Positions 32,629 through 44,620 of a DNA stretch of 64,000 nucleotides are shown piece by piece. The position numbers and the translations under genes were made by a program. Position 1 is the first letter of the stretch. Every line of letters starts with the position of its first letter. Location: the NCBI GenBank assembly GCA_031841125.1, contig CM063109.1, positions 72,174,914-72,238,913 of the forward strand, in the 5' to 3' direction. Source of the stretch: Acanthococcus lagerstroemiae. Lineage: Eukaryota > Arthropoda > Insecta > Hemiptera > Eriococcidae. Below the pieces are notes generated by a model, which worked only from the letters and a program-made list of their open reading frames with translations, was not told the DNA's origin and searched no databases.

Positions 32629-33825
32629 CTGGAAAAATTCGAAATAACGATTTGTCGCGACACGTGCACAATCATTACCTCTCTATTATTCTTATAAAAA
32701 CGTTTGTTTGTTCGTTTGTACGTGTGTTTGTTTGTTAGGAGTACGGGGCTAGAGCAGGTTTTTTAAGCTAACAATATTACGCCCGAACCCAAGGAGAGGC
32801 GCCAGAAACTTGCCTCTTGTGAGCCTCCCCCTGAATTCTTTCCTTACTCGAAATTCCTGAAAATTGCTATCTTCAATTCCTTCTCATGTCCTCTTTACTA
32901 TCTGGTAACTTTGTACGGAAGAAGATTTGTAAAAAGTCAAAATTTAAGAGAGAAGGAGGATGTTTTGGACAGTCAATTTTTTAACTATTTACCGTGACTC
33001 AAAATCGATAATTCTCGGATTGTAAGTTGGCAACACTAATAACTAAGTATTCCACAAAAAAAAAAAAGTTCCGAGATTTCACTGATCCGGGGAAATAAAC
33101 GTGTTTTTCTTAAGAAACATAATGGCTTTGAGGTTTATAAAATTAGGAATATCTTTCGACTAGGAAATTATACAAGTCTCTAAATTGGTCATCAGACATT
33201 CCAAAATATATTACAAACGTGTGTTTGTAGAAGAATCAGTCTACAATTATTCTTTGATAATTTTTAATGGGGGAAAATATATACATATATATATATAGTT
33301 ACAAGGATGTTTTGGACAATGAAACAATCGAATGTTTTGGTCTCATTATTTAGCGTTCAGATTCAACATAGTTACGTTATTTATGATAAAGCAAATAGTA
33401 CTTTCTGATTTATAGCATCCGCAAAATTGGAATATTGTATGTAGTTTTAATTATTTAATTGTAACTTATTTCAATGTGAAAGTGCCTCGTTATCACGTTC
33501 GTAAACGGCCGTTAGACGTGTATGTTAATAATTGTATGTAAATTCTCATTTCATCTATAACAATTACTATGTATTTCTTTTATGAAGATACGGACTGTAA
33601 TGGAAAGTAGGTACTTACATAAAATAACTTTTAGCGTATTATTGCTTGGTTTTTTAGAATATGTGCCTATTCCAAGTGTGTCCAAAACCTCCTCCTAAAA
33701 GGAAAGTTTGAGACAAAAAAGTCAAAAAATTCAAAAATTAATTTTTTCAAATCTACTCCATAAAAAAAAATTTTACAAAGTAGGGGTAGGAAACCCACCT
33801 CTTTACGACCATGTCATCATTTTCA
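32629..33825. other. Presumed first Beat intron, nothing recognised
   Basis: AT-rich, with short TTTG- and TA-repeats (32698-32740, 33280-33296). No element ends or exon could be supported. Confidence 0.4.
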
Positions 33826-34632
33826 GAGGCGGATCCAAGGGGAGAGCCATGGGGTACATTCCCCCCCCCCTGGTTGAATATTTTTAACGCAGTAATAGGG
33901 GAAAAGGAATAAAAAGTATGAATAGTAACCCGTCAAACATTTTAAAGGAGAGAAGTTAGTTGCGCACCTAATTCTACCTCGAATCCGCAACTAATACCAA
34001 TACGTTCCCAAATACATAGTAAATGGTCCAGCAGTGTGAGATACAGTTAGTTGCAAAATAGACACCAGCTACTAATTTGAAACTAACAAAAGATAAGTAT
34101 TTTTATAGTAGCGAATAACTAATATACCGCTAAAATATGGTTGCAATTTCTCCGCGACGAAACTAAACTAAGGCACCCCTAAATTCCACTAATTTTCATC
34201 TAAATTATTAGTTACGAATTAGTTACTGTGCGTCCAATCTATACTGTCTCAAAAGTTGCGATGTGCGCGCGCATATCGATTCCAAATCCGGCTGACGGCG
34301 TTGACGGTTAATTGCAGTTGGTTATCACCAGTAGCAGAAAGCTACTTGTCAAAATCTTGTCTATGGCAGAATATTAGTTAGCGTTGTTCGGAGCATTTTT
34401 TTTTTTTTTTGTATTTCTGAATTAATCTGGAACTGGCGATGCGTTTGAAAAACGGAAAAGCACCAATGTCAGTCAAAGTAACGAAAATTTCGTTTTGCTT
34501 GAAAATAGGTTGGATTTGTCTGGATCTAATGTTGAAAATGCACTCGCATGGAATATTGGAGGTAAGTCATCGCATTTTTTAAACGCCTGAACTCTTTGAA
34601 AATGAACATATTATAGATACTTCTCATCAGTA

Positions 34633-34832
34633 CAGGCGCGGATCCACGCCCCCACCCCAACCAAAAAAAGGAAAAATCTAGAGGAAGGGGGAAGAATCTG
34701 CGGGGAAAGGAGAAAAATATGCGGGGAGAGGAAAATCTATGGGAGAGAGGGTAGCAAAGAATTTTTGCGCGCTCCACATGCTTTTCTTTCTGCCATTTCC
34801 CTCCCCAAAATGATTGTCCGGATCTGCGCCTG
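34633..34832. mobile_element. Nested MITE, CAGGCGCGGATCC ends (copy 1)
   Basis: CAGGCGCGGATCC and GGATCTGCGCCTG are inverted; CAGTA flanks both sides as a 5-bp direct repeat. The same insertion at the same site exists in copy 2 (44034-44233), so it predates their separation. Confidence 0.8.
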
Positions 34833-35187
34833 CAGTATAAATGTGTATGTATTGAGTCAGTTTTCAGTTACACTGTACTTTCTCTATTTTTTTAATCAGT
34901 GAAAATCAGATATTGTGGCAGCCATTGTGACTAATTGTGTTTTTCAATGCCTCAACATTCTGAACACAAATGTAGGTAGCTATGTATCAGTACTTCTCAT
35001 TAACATACATTTATGTATTTTTATAGTTTTCAGTCAAGTACAGTACGAGAAAATCGGAATTTGAAGCAAGTAGCAGCAGTCATCGTGACACAAATAAAGA
35101 GAAACACTTATCATCATCAAAGATTATCAAAATCGCCGACTTTAAATGGTTTAGTCTACGCTCTGAGTAAGTAAACTACCTATATTT

Positions 35188-35436
35188 GGATGCTTTTCAA
35201 CGAAAGGGAACCAACCAACATTTGTAAACAAAATGAGTTATTAGTATCGTTGGAAAGAGCGTAAAAAGTAGAATTTTTTTAAATTGGGCCTCCGATTCAA
35301 AAGTGTGTGCTCACGTTCAAAAAAGCTTATCAGTGAATTCTGTGTCGTATAGTTTCTACATGGCTGTTGAACTTTGAATTACGTGTTCTCAAAAAGCGGA
35401 TTTTGCTAGTTGGTTCCCTTTCGTTGAATAGCGTCC
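35188..35436. mobile_element. MITE with AAGGGAACCAACC ends, member 1
   Basis: GGATGCTTTTCAACGAAAGG at the left and CCCTTTCGTTGAATAGCGTC at the right are inverted copies (249 bp). Related members are at 39795-40053 and 44621-44854. No coding capacity and no clear target duplication. Confidence 0.75.
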
Positions 35437-36971
35437 ATTTAACCTTGAATTTCGTTTGGATTTTTTGAAGAAAATCTTATCCAAGTCTGTCAAATTTGTA
35501 TTTACGGGGATAAACACGAGCAAGGGCTGGTAGGACCAGGGAAAAGGGGTGAATTTCCCCTGGGCCGCGGGAATGGAAGGCTCGATATTAACCTCGATTA
35601 CTGATCAGAGTCAATATTAAAACTGAGACATGAAAATGCTCTCCCATGGTTGCAGATCCGTCTGTGACATGTTTCAACAGAATGCTTTTCTGACCAACAC
35701 TAAGAATCCCGACGGATTTCCATGGAAATTCATTAAATATAAGACATATCCACATACCTATGTATCTGCATGCAGTGTAGATATTCGTCATCATTTAATT
35801 CAATTTTTTAGAACTTATCAGTACTTTTTTATGTTGTTGTGTAGTGTAAGTAAATGAAGGGGGCAGGTAGTAAGAAGAATTTGTGGGGCTGCGTGAAAAT
35901 TTGTAGACGTCATCTGCTCGAAAATTATTTATTTTCTGCTTTAAATTCACCTATCTGCCCCTGAACGTGAACAAATTCAGTAGTTGCGGTAATTTTTAGG
36001 AAGCTATTCCCTGTTTATTTTTATCTCAAATATCAATTTATACTAAAATGATGTACAATAATTAATTAAAGTACAAAACTCCTTTTTACCATAATTGAAT
36101 TTTTCAGAAAGCTGAACAAGTTCCAATGTGCTATTGATCATATTGATAGTAACGTGGATTTAAAGAAAAGAACGATGAATGAGATATTAATGAAACTTCA
36201 CACCAACGGGATCATCTGCCGAATTATCCAGCACTACTCATACAAATGAAGTAAAAGAAATCGAGACGTTTATATTAGTCAGTACATTGATTCAAAAGTT
36301 ACCTCTAAAATACTGTTTTATTATTAAGATTTTCATCAAATAACTGAATTGTAATTTTCCAAGTTAATAAATTTTTTATGATCCTAATCATGACTATGTT
36401 TGTGCATGAATTAATTAATTTTGAAAAATTAGTTGCTGCTACATATCTAAACGGTAACTAAAACGCGGATAATGAATGTACGTAATTTAGTTACGTGCAG
36501 CTACAAACCTACTTAAAATAGTTGCGACGTATCTAAATGGTAGCTAGTGCAGCTAAAAGAATATACCTAAAGTAGTTGCAACGTATCTAAATAGTAACTA
36601 AAGCGCGGATAGTGAATATACGCAATTTAGTTACGCGCAACTAAAAAACCCCTACGTACGAAATCAGTTAGCAGTGAGTTAGCGATTATTTAGGAGAAAA
36701 GAGGGTCCCAAATTAGGTGTGCAACTAAAATTAACACTGATTTTTAGTTTTGTGTTTCTAATCTACAACTTAAAATTAGCAGCTGTGACGCCTATTTTTT
36801 TTTAAAAATTTGTAGCGAAATGTTTGACGGGAAGCTCATTACACGCCACAAAGGTGGTCTCCACCGCTTCTGTTACCCCCCCCCCCCGCGCCTGATCATT
36901 TTTCTCCTTGGATGCATGATTTGAGTAAAATATTGAGAAAACTAATATCTGTCCAGAACATCCTCCCTCTC

Positions 36972-37039
36972 GTTAGTCTTATCTGAAGCCAGTTGCAAAT
37001 GCTTCGAAGTATTTGCAACTGGCTTCAGATACGACTAAC
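36972..37039. repeat. 68-bp near-perfect palindrome
   Basis: GTTAGTCTTATCTGAAGCCA begins the left arm. The arms meet at CTTCGAAG with no loop, and 32 of 34 positions pair. It lies about 80 bp outside the right flank of the TIR element. It could extrude as a cruciform or make a hairpin RNA. Confidence 0.85.
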
Positions 37040-39794
37040 TGAGTTCTTCCATTACTTTTCGGCGATAAATTTTATAGTAATATTGCGATTTCCAAACCCA
37101 CAGCCCCATTCCGCCGAACCCAGAAGTTCGACTACTTTAAAACATCCCCCCCCCCCAATGATCTTAAAATAAGCAGACTTTATTTCTAAGGAAGACTGCG
37201 ATAAACCGTACACAAATAGATGCGAAATAAACGTTCGAACGTAATGTTTATAGAAGTTGAAATACAATATTCAATATTCAATATCCACGTTCATCAACGT
37301 GCTGCTCGTCACAGTCAAGAAGCCAACTCCCGCAACCTTTCAAATTTACGCGCGCACGTAGTGAGCAGAAACTGTCGCTGGAGGGAGATCAACGTGCAGA
37401 AATTCTACACGTTCCTCTTTATAATGGAACCGCTAATAATTCTGTTGCTTTTTCGAGATAGGTTAACTAAAAATATGACGATAATTTAAAATACACAGGG
37501 AGTACTTACTTATCGGTTTCTTACTCTACAAGGTGGGTCAGAATAAGAGTTTTAATATCTTACTCGTATAAATATAAACCGCCGATATGCTAGATCGAGG
37601 ATTTGGAGCCAAAGTAGTCCGATGATGCGGAGTTTGCGACTACGCGGGAAAGAACTCCACGTTCGCGTAGTCCATCAACTCCTCATTATCGGACTAATTT
37701 GGGATCATTTTGAAAAACTAAACGGAATGGATAACGTTTATATGCATGCGAGTCGCAAAATACATACGTACAATACGAGGGAATGCCTAGTCTACTTACT
37801 TAGTTTACAAGTTAAAATGAGTAACTAGGTACCTATTTATCTTTGAGTACCTGACAAAACGCGCATGAACATCGCCACTTTTATCTTCAAAAATGTTGAT
37901 ATTTCAGGTATGTTCTTTCATGGAGGAAATTAGGGGATATTTGAACTTTTTTTTATGGGAGTCGTTATAAGAGGCTTTCTGTACAATATATTGGTAAGAT
38001 TGAGCCCACAGTGAGGGAATTCTGTATTTTGGCATGACAATTAAAATGATGGATGCCATGCCGAAAAACACAAGAAAAAGTCCATTCCGAAAGACAATAG
38101 CGAGCAATAAGTGTTCCGCTGTCGATTAGTGTGATTCCAAAACAAAAAATTATATTATGGAGAGTTTATAAAGGCATGTAACCCATTAATTAGATGTAAT
38201 TATTTTTGGATGATGAACGTCTATTCGCTGCATAAAGATGACCATGCAGACACTTTTTTTTAAACTCTTAATTCTCGACAATAATACGCGAATGCACGAG
38301 TCTCGTCACAAAAAAACGGGATTTCATATGCGGACTGTATAGCTCTGATAAGAATATACAGTTTGACCCTTAATTGCGACGCAAAAATATTGAAACACCT
38401 GTTCTGTGATTGATTGAAAACGAGCCATGCCGAAAGACAAAAAATCGAAGAACCAGTTTCCAAGTTGGCAACACTGACTCTCATCTGTGAAAACGCAATT
38501 TCAACGTTAACAACTGTGGTAACCTAGCTCCGCTAGTTCCGGACGACCGAGGCATTGATATCGTATAATTCGATAGATATGACAAATTAGTTTCTTTCTC
38601 TCACTTATCCTAACCTGTTAATTCCTGTCTTTACCTGTACGTTCCTGATTATAATATTCCTATCGTTATTTTCTTATTTCATCCACTTTCTGTGATTTCC
38701 TATTCCTATCCAGAGAGGGGGAAAACTAACCGATGGTCATCAGAGAAATAGCGGCAGCGTGGACTCGGTTCCGGGACGTCTTCGCGTAATAATATTCCGC
38801 TCCGTAATCCCAGCTTTGGAACCAGTTTTGGGTCTTATTCTTTTTGTGCGCTTCGAGGTTTTCAAGGCAAAGTTTGTGTGCAACCAAAAGCATCTTCCGT
38901 GAACGAATCACCGCATTCTCGAATCAACTCGATATTCGCAACTCGTGATTGTGACGGTCGTACATTCCCAGGATTCCACGTGGCCAAACGTCGAGAACAT
39001 CTTTCTCCGTTTCGCACACCTGACGATCATCCCCGGATAGACGATCCGCCCGCCGAGCAACGTCGAGGATCCACACCGAACCTGCCTAGAACTAAGTTCT
39101 CGAGGAAACACGTAACGTTATAAAGTAAACGATACTGAATACACGTTATCTCGTACTTTGGCTTTTACTTTACTTGCCTCCTGACTAAGGTGAGACCAAG
39201 TGCTTGAGGCCCTCTCGACAACTTAGAACCCTTCAAAAACTGGATTACCTCGTCGCCACTACACGATCGATCTTAACCAAAGGCCGAGTGTCCAAGTCTA
39301 TGCCCTGTAGACCGATCTAGCTAGTAGAGGCTTCTACAATGGTTTTCCTTCCCATACCGACGTTTCCCTGTGTCTTCCCCAGGCTTTAACGTTCGGTTAC
39401 CACACAACTGATTCAATCATTTATCCAAAGTAGTATTATATTTTGCCAGTTTGTTCTGATATACATATTAAGTATAGCTTGAAAATTTAGAAAGAAAAAT
39501 AATAATAAAAATTGTTAGAGAGGCAGCCAAACAGAAAGACATTTTAGCGTGCTTAATCCAATTTTGACCCATTAAAAGTGACTCAAATTTTCTTCTGAAA
39601 GCTTGAAAAAGTAGAATTCAGTCCTATCTATAAAAAAAAAAAAAAAAAAAAAAAAGTATCATTTAATAACTTTTGTGAGATAGTAACTGCTGGAGTGTGA
39701 TTATTGAAATCCTGCTATGCCAGCTATCATGGTTATGTGACGCCATCTAGTTTCATGAGCCAATCACTGAACTTCGGTTACGCATGAGAAAATA
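37040..39794. other. No gene supported; moderately GC-rich patch
   Basis: AT-rich except 38700-39400. The frame at 37904-38107 (minus) starts hydrophobically but lacks a matching splice donor and Beat context. At 39256-39288 the minus strand reads CTCGGCCTTTGGTTAAGATC, close to the start of U2 snRNA, but only about 30 bases match. A poly-A run lies at 39634-39655. Confidence 0.4.
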
Positions 39795-40053
39795 GACGCT
39801 GTTAAGCGTAAGGGAACCAACCAGCAAAATCAGTTTGTTTTTTTTAGAACACGTGATTCGAAGTTCAAAAGCCATGTAGAAACTACCTATATGACATAAC
39901 GTTTACTGATAAGCTTTTTTCAACGTGAGTACACATTTTTGAATCGGGGGTCCAATTTTGAAAAATTTTACTTTTTACGCTCTTTTTCCAACGATACTAA
40001 CAACTTATTTTGTTTACAAATGTTGGTTAATTTCCTTACGCTCAACAGCGTTC
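39795..40053. mobile_element. MITE with AAGGGAACCAACC ends, member 3
   Basis: ACGCTGTTAAGCGTAAGGGA at the left and CTTACGCTCAACAGCG at the right are inverted. The interior is the reverse complement of the other two members (shared AAAAATTTTACTTTTTACGC region). Both ends are present. Confidence 0.7.
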
Positions 40054-40234
40054 AAATAAGGGATAGACAGATAGCAGGAAAATAGGATAACAACGACGTC
40101 TACCGCTGCTATCCACAGAAGGATTTCAATGATCGCATTCCTGGAGACTGAAATATCAACATTTTTGAAGAATAACCCAGTTACGAGTAAAATGATTTTG
40201 TCGCCGCTCTGAAGTCAAGTTAGAGTCAGTTAGA

Positions 40235-40660
40235 TCACCACAAGTTTTGTAGCGAATTGCGAATGAACTCGGAGGTCCTCTCTAGGATCTTCACCATCTG
40301 CATGTTTGGGTATAGCGGTGATTCTTTTTTGGTACAACCCTCGCGATGATTCTCAGGCAGGAAAGATCCGGAAATACCAGACGCACCTATCGCCACTTGG
40401 CACTCCTCCATGTCATGGGAAAGAGTCTCGAACAAGCAATAAAAGTCCTCTACATTGACAAAAATTGTGGCACGAAGAAGGCGATAAACGGTGTGATTGA
40501 TAGCAGCATCGAGCAAGCTTGCTCCTGCCATTGTCGCTGAGTTGTGGCAATTTCGCTGGACATAAGAGGGGAGTTTGATAATGCACGCCCTGCAGCAGCG
40601 TCACTGAACAGCTTATTCGTTACAAATTTCCGGCATACTTCAGTCGACTCATCCCTCATC
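40235..40660 (-). pseudogene. Unidentified coding-like fragment
   Basis: On the minus strand a 98-codon frame starting MAGASLLDAAINHTVYRLLR overlaps a second frame (40450-40659) beginning MRDESTEVCRKFVTN. Together they look like one sequence broken by a frameshift near 40520. Composition is less AT-rich than the flanks and amino-acid use looks protein-like (FETLSHDMEECQVAIG). No domain is recognised. It could be TE gag, a decayed host exon or an old viral insertion; no evidence favours one. Confidence 0.35.
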
Positions 40661-41588
40661 CGCAGTTATTTCTCTAATCAATTTGTTCGGTATGGCGACG
40701 TGTCACCCTTCAGCAGAAGTGCGGATCCTAAAGAGCGTCATTTATTCAACGAATAATACAGGGTTAATGCGAATGCGGTGTTCGTTTTCTATGTTATTTG
40801 TACTCAGTTCTAGGATAAGGTAAAATTATTGATCCGATTAAAAATTTTTCGTTCTTATAATTCCGATAAAATCTTCAAATTCCTCGTCATGATTTCGAAT
40901 TTTTCGGGCACATTCCATTTTCGATACTTCCGTTTTCCTAGTTGATCTCTCTGTTATGGAAAAATCCTCTTGCAATGAGCGAATAGCTCACAGCTTGATT
41001 TTTTTCATATCATGGTCGCTGCACGGGGTGACGTAACGTGATATAACGTGTAGTTTACAATACATGTGAGGCCTATGTGGATACAAAAACGAAGCTACTC
41101 GTGAAGCTCGGTACCTACTATGTATACACTCGTCGTGTCATTGTTACTCGTCACATTACTCTTCAGTTTCAAGTGAATTCTGGGGATACTTCGGCACGAT
41201 ACTGCGGTACTTAGTCGGATATTTAACGACTCTACAGATGACTAACAGCCTAATGAGTCGGTAACGATGAGTACACAAGTACTATCGTATACGAGTAAGT
41301 AGGCCCACTAGCTACTGCATACTTATTTCAGAACTGTAGCACAGCACACACTTGAAACTGTGCGTAAACTCGAGTTTGAGTCAACATTCGGTTCTCGTGG
41401 GATAAAGGACATCTCAGGTTGATGAGGTGATCAGTACAGACACTCGAGTATAGGTACCTGTCAAGAGTAATTTTCGAAAATAGGGAATCCTTTCCAGACC
41501 ACCCCAATTTAATTGGCTTTCGCTTAATAGAAAGCATTTACTGTTAGAATACTTTTCCAATTTTTACTACATTTCAAGAGTCGCTATC
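40661..41588. other. No feature seen
   Basis: AT-rich non-coding sequence; no repeat ends, hairpins or splice-bounded frames were recognised. Confidence 0.4.
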
Positions 41589-41749
41589 ACCAGGGCCGGC
41601 AACTTTTATTAATTCCAAGTGTAGCAAAAAAACAAACAAAACTTGACACAATAACGTTTTATTATCGTACCTCTGTAACACAATTCTTATCCCATGTGTA
41701 CAGAATTCGCTACACACACTATATTATGTATAGACGTTGCCGGCCATGG
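41589..41749. mobile_element. Small MITE, GGCCGGCAAC ends
   Basis: ACCAGGGCCGGCAAC at the left and GTTGCCGGCCATGG at the right are inverted (13 of 15). GTGTAGC/GCTACAC forms an inner pair, and CTATC occurs on both sides. About 160 bp, non-coding. Confidence 0.65.
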
Positions 41750-42520
41750 CTATCGCTACCGCATGGTGATGTTCCAGACGTACTTTTCATATATCAGGCT
41801 TAAATTAGAAACTAGAAAACGTGTGCGTGGGCCCTCTCTCAACTCCTGAGCAGTCTGTTTCAAAAATGGGCGAGGAAAGATGAACAATAATTCGATTTGA
41901 TAGTTGTGTTATAAATTTTTGAGGTCACCGAATTCAATTCGGAATTAGTTTTTGAGGTGTCACTAAAGGAGTCTGGGAACAAATGATTGTAGATCTTCCA
42001 CGATTTTGATAGCAATTCATAATTGTAATGCAAATCAAAAATATTTCAATTTTATACAACGGAAACGGAAAAAATAATGCCTTACCATTGTCAGAATAAG
42101 GATCACCCTAGCCCTCATCCACCATTGTAGTTCGATTATACAAGATAACAGCGAATAAAACGTATTTCAGGAAATTACGAATTTTATAGAAAACATTGAA
42201 AACTCGAAGACGGATGAGTATTTTGCAAAATGCGCCCCGCCTCCCCTTTAAAAAAAACAACAGAGGTGTTGAGTTGGCAGCCCTGCTCCCAGTACGATAT
42301 GTCGCTCTAATCCCGGGTACGCGTTCGGCGTTCCCTCTGTACTTAGTCGTGTTTTGTGTTGTAGTTGTGAAATAATATTGTTTAAGCAGAGTATTATTGC
42401 AACCCAAAATTCATACATTATCATATTTTTATGATTTATACAAATTGATGAAAGGGTATGGAATATAGATTATTTCAGCCAATTAATTATGAAAGCTCAA
42501 CTTGTTGTAGTGGAAGACTT
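41750..42520. other. No gene seen
   Basis: Non-coding, AT-rich. The open frame at 42108-42407 on the minus strand has no recognisable content. Confidence 0.4.
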
Positions 42521-42932
42521 CCCGTCAAACATTTCAAAGGAGAGAAGTTAGTTGCGCACCTCTAATCCGCAACTAATACCAATACGTTCCCAAATACATA
42601 GTAAATGGTTCAGCAGTGTGAGATACAGTTAGTTGCAGAATAGACACCAGCTACTAATTTGTAGCTAATAAAGGATAAGTATTTTTATAGTAGCGAATAA
42701 CTAATATACTGCTAAAATATAGTTGCAATTTCTCCACGACAAAACTAAACTAAAGCACTCCTAAATTCCACAAATTTTCATCTAAATTATTAGTTACTGC
42801 GCGTCCAATCTATACTGGTCTCAAAGTATGCGATGTGCGCGCGCATATCGATTTCAAATCCGGTTGACGGCGTTGACGGTTAATTTCAATTTGTTATCAC
42901 CAGTAGCAGAAAGCTACTTGTCAAATCTTGTC

Positions 42933-43764
42933 TGTAAGAGTAAATTTCTGGCGAGGAACGCATCCCTTGTGCCAAGGTCTTCGCGTTCGCGGGCTCGTGC
43001 CTCGTGGCATTTAGTTAACGACTGCGGTAAAAGTCCGATGCGGGAAATTTAACTTGTGCGTAAGCCGTATTTTGAAAGTGTCGTCGCGTATTTTGTGGTG
43101 TTGGTGAGAGACATCAATTTGGGGTGAGTTTTGCTCACTGAGTACACATTTTGTTATGGCTTTTTAAACTGCTTTTATATTTACGCTTGCTCGTAATACT
43201 TTCTCGCCGGCGGGGGCGTAGTTGACGCCCCAGGCTCTCCACTATGCAGGGTTTAGACGTTACCCTACCTAGGCGATAATGTGGATCCGGCTGTGGGCAT
43301 TCGGTCGAGTCTCCAGACAGCATACTGAACTGCAGCACAGCCTCAGGGCCGGCACTACCAGGGTACCTATAGGCATTCGTGCGGGCTAGGTATGAACCCC
43401 CTGGTATGTTGGTGCTAGTCGGATACTGGGCCAGAGAATAGGATCGCTTAAATGCATTGGTTTTGGGCTACGGTGCAGTAGTGTTTTGTGCCCGTACTTC
43501 TGTTGTAGGTACCTCGCCTGAGCAGTTCCCGGCCGGCTATCCATCCATCCGCCCATTCTCTGTAAATAATGTATTTGTAGATATGGTAGAATTTTAGCGC
43601 ATAAGCCACTCATGTTAAGTCCATCAATATAAACATTCGAACAATCCTGACTTAATATTTTCGTACAGGGAAATTCTACGCACCCCTGAATGCATTGCGT
43701 ATATCTTTCGAATTCCTACCTTTCTCTCGTCTCTCTTCTCTTTTTCAATTCATTTCTTTTTACA
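42933..43764. mobile_element. Solo LTR
   Basis: 832 bp absent from copy 1, whose sequence runs uninterrupted at 34358-34361. It begins TGTAAGAG and ends TTTTTACA (TG...CA), and the 4-bp target TGTC is duplicated on both sides (42929-42932, 43765-43768). No internal coding. This is the footprint of an LTR retrotransposon removed by LTR-LTR recombination. It does not match the Gypsy LTR at 9.4-14.1 kb. Confidence 0.85.
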
Positions 43765-43853
43765 TGTCTATGGCAGAATATTAGTTAGCGTTGTTCGGAG
43801 CAGTTTTTTTTTGTATTTTTGAATTAATCTGGAACTGGCGATGCGTTTGAAAA

Positions 43854-44600
43854 ATGGAAAGCACCAATGTCAGTCCAAGTAACGAAGATTCTGTTTTGCT
43901 TGAAAATACGTTGGATTTGTCTGGATCTAATGTTGAAAATGCACTCGCATGGAATATTGGAGGTAAGTCATCGCATTTTTTAAACGCCTGAGCACTTTGA
44001 ATATGAACATATTATAGATACTTCTCATCAGTACAGGCGCGGATCCACACCCCCACCCCAACCAATAAAAGGAAAAATCTGGAGGAAGGGAGAAGAATCT
44101 GCGGGGAAAAGAGAAAAATATGCGCGGAGAGGAAAATCTATAGGAGAGGTGGTAGCAAAAAATTCTCACGCGCTCCATGTGCTTTTCTTTCTGCCATTTC
44201 CCTCCCCAAAATGATTGTCCGGATCTGCGCCTGCAGTATAATGTGTATGTATTGAGTCAGCTTTCAGTTACACTGTACTTTCTCTATTTTTTTAATCAGT
44301 GTAAATCAGACATTGTGGCAGCCATTGTGACTAATTGTGTTTTTCAATGCCTCAACATTCTGAGAACAAATGTAGGTAGCTATGTATCGGTACTTCTCAT
44401 TAACATACATTTATGTATTTTTATAGTCTTCAGTCAAGTACAGTACTTTTTTCATTTCTTCAATCAATGAGAAAATCGGAATTCGAAGCAAGTAGCAGCA
44501 GTCATTGTGACAAATAAAGAGAAACACTTATCATCATCAAAGATTATCAAAATCACCGACTTTAAATGGTTTAGTCTGTGGGTTTAGTCTACGCTCTGAG
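43854..44600 (+). pseudogene. Candidate spliced gene in copy 2, first exons
   Basis: An ATG at 43854 opens MESTNVSPSNEDSVLLENTL and runs to an AG/GTAAGT donor at 43963. Exon 2 (44310-44371) is open in phase and ends at GTAGGT. Exon 3 from about 44429 reads SMRKSEFEASSSSH and meets a stop through a two-base deletion relative to copy 1. The last exon is lost with the right end. The start codon here and the intact later exons in copy 1 complement each other. Confidence 0.45.
44034..44233. mobile_element. Nested MITE, CAGGCGCGGATCC ends (copy 2)
   Basis: Same ends, same CAGTA flanks and same position as 34633-34832. It sits in the first proposed intron of the element gene. Confidence 0.8.
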
Positions 44601-44620
44601 TAAGTAAACGACCTATATTT

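Larger units (their letters stand above)
34480..36249 (+). pseudogene. Candidate 4-exon gene of unknown function in copy 1
   Basis: Proposed pieces: exon 1 ends at a GTAAGT donor (about 34561) after NVENALAWNIG. Exon 2 at 34910-34971 reads DIVAAIVTNCVFQCLN and ends at GTAGGT. Exon 3 ends at a GTAAGT donor (35167) after IADFKWFSLRSE. Exon 4, from about 36109 after TTTTTCAG, reads KLNKFQCAIDHIDSN to a stop at 36247-36249. Phases agree at three of the junctions tried. The ATG present in copy 2 (43854) is ACG here, so this copy is probably dead. The joined product would be about 150 residues with no domain I recognise. Both nested MITEs fall in proposed introns, which supports the model. Confidence 0.45.
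33929..36831 (+). mobile_element. Unassigned TIR element, copy 1 (CCCGTCAAACATTT ends)
   Basis: CCCGTCAAACATTTT at the left is inverted as AAATGTTTGACGGG at the right. Just inside, AGTTGCGCACCTAATT and AATTAGGTGTGCAACT form a second inverted pair. At 36430-36660 several TAGTTGC/CGTATCTAAATAGTAACTA modules repeat. Two MITEs are nested inside (34633-34832, 35188-35436). Target duplication not visible. The element carries a candidate spliced gene on the plus strand, and copy 2 lies at 42521-44854. The superfamily is not recognised. Confidence 0.75.

Noticed and set aside
33826..36894. Outer hAT-like MITE enclosing TIR element copy 1 (CAGAGGCGGATCC ... GCGCCTG)
   Set aside because: The two ends match over only a few bases and poly-C runs confuse the alignment; no target duplication could be shown.
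37904..38107. Hydrophobic N-terminus considered as the Beat signal-peptide exon
   Set aside because: No donor in a phase matching the 32628 acceptor was found and the sequence following the hydrophobic stretch does not resemble Beat N-termini.
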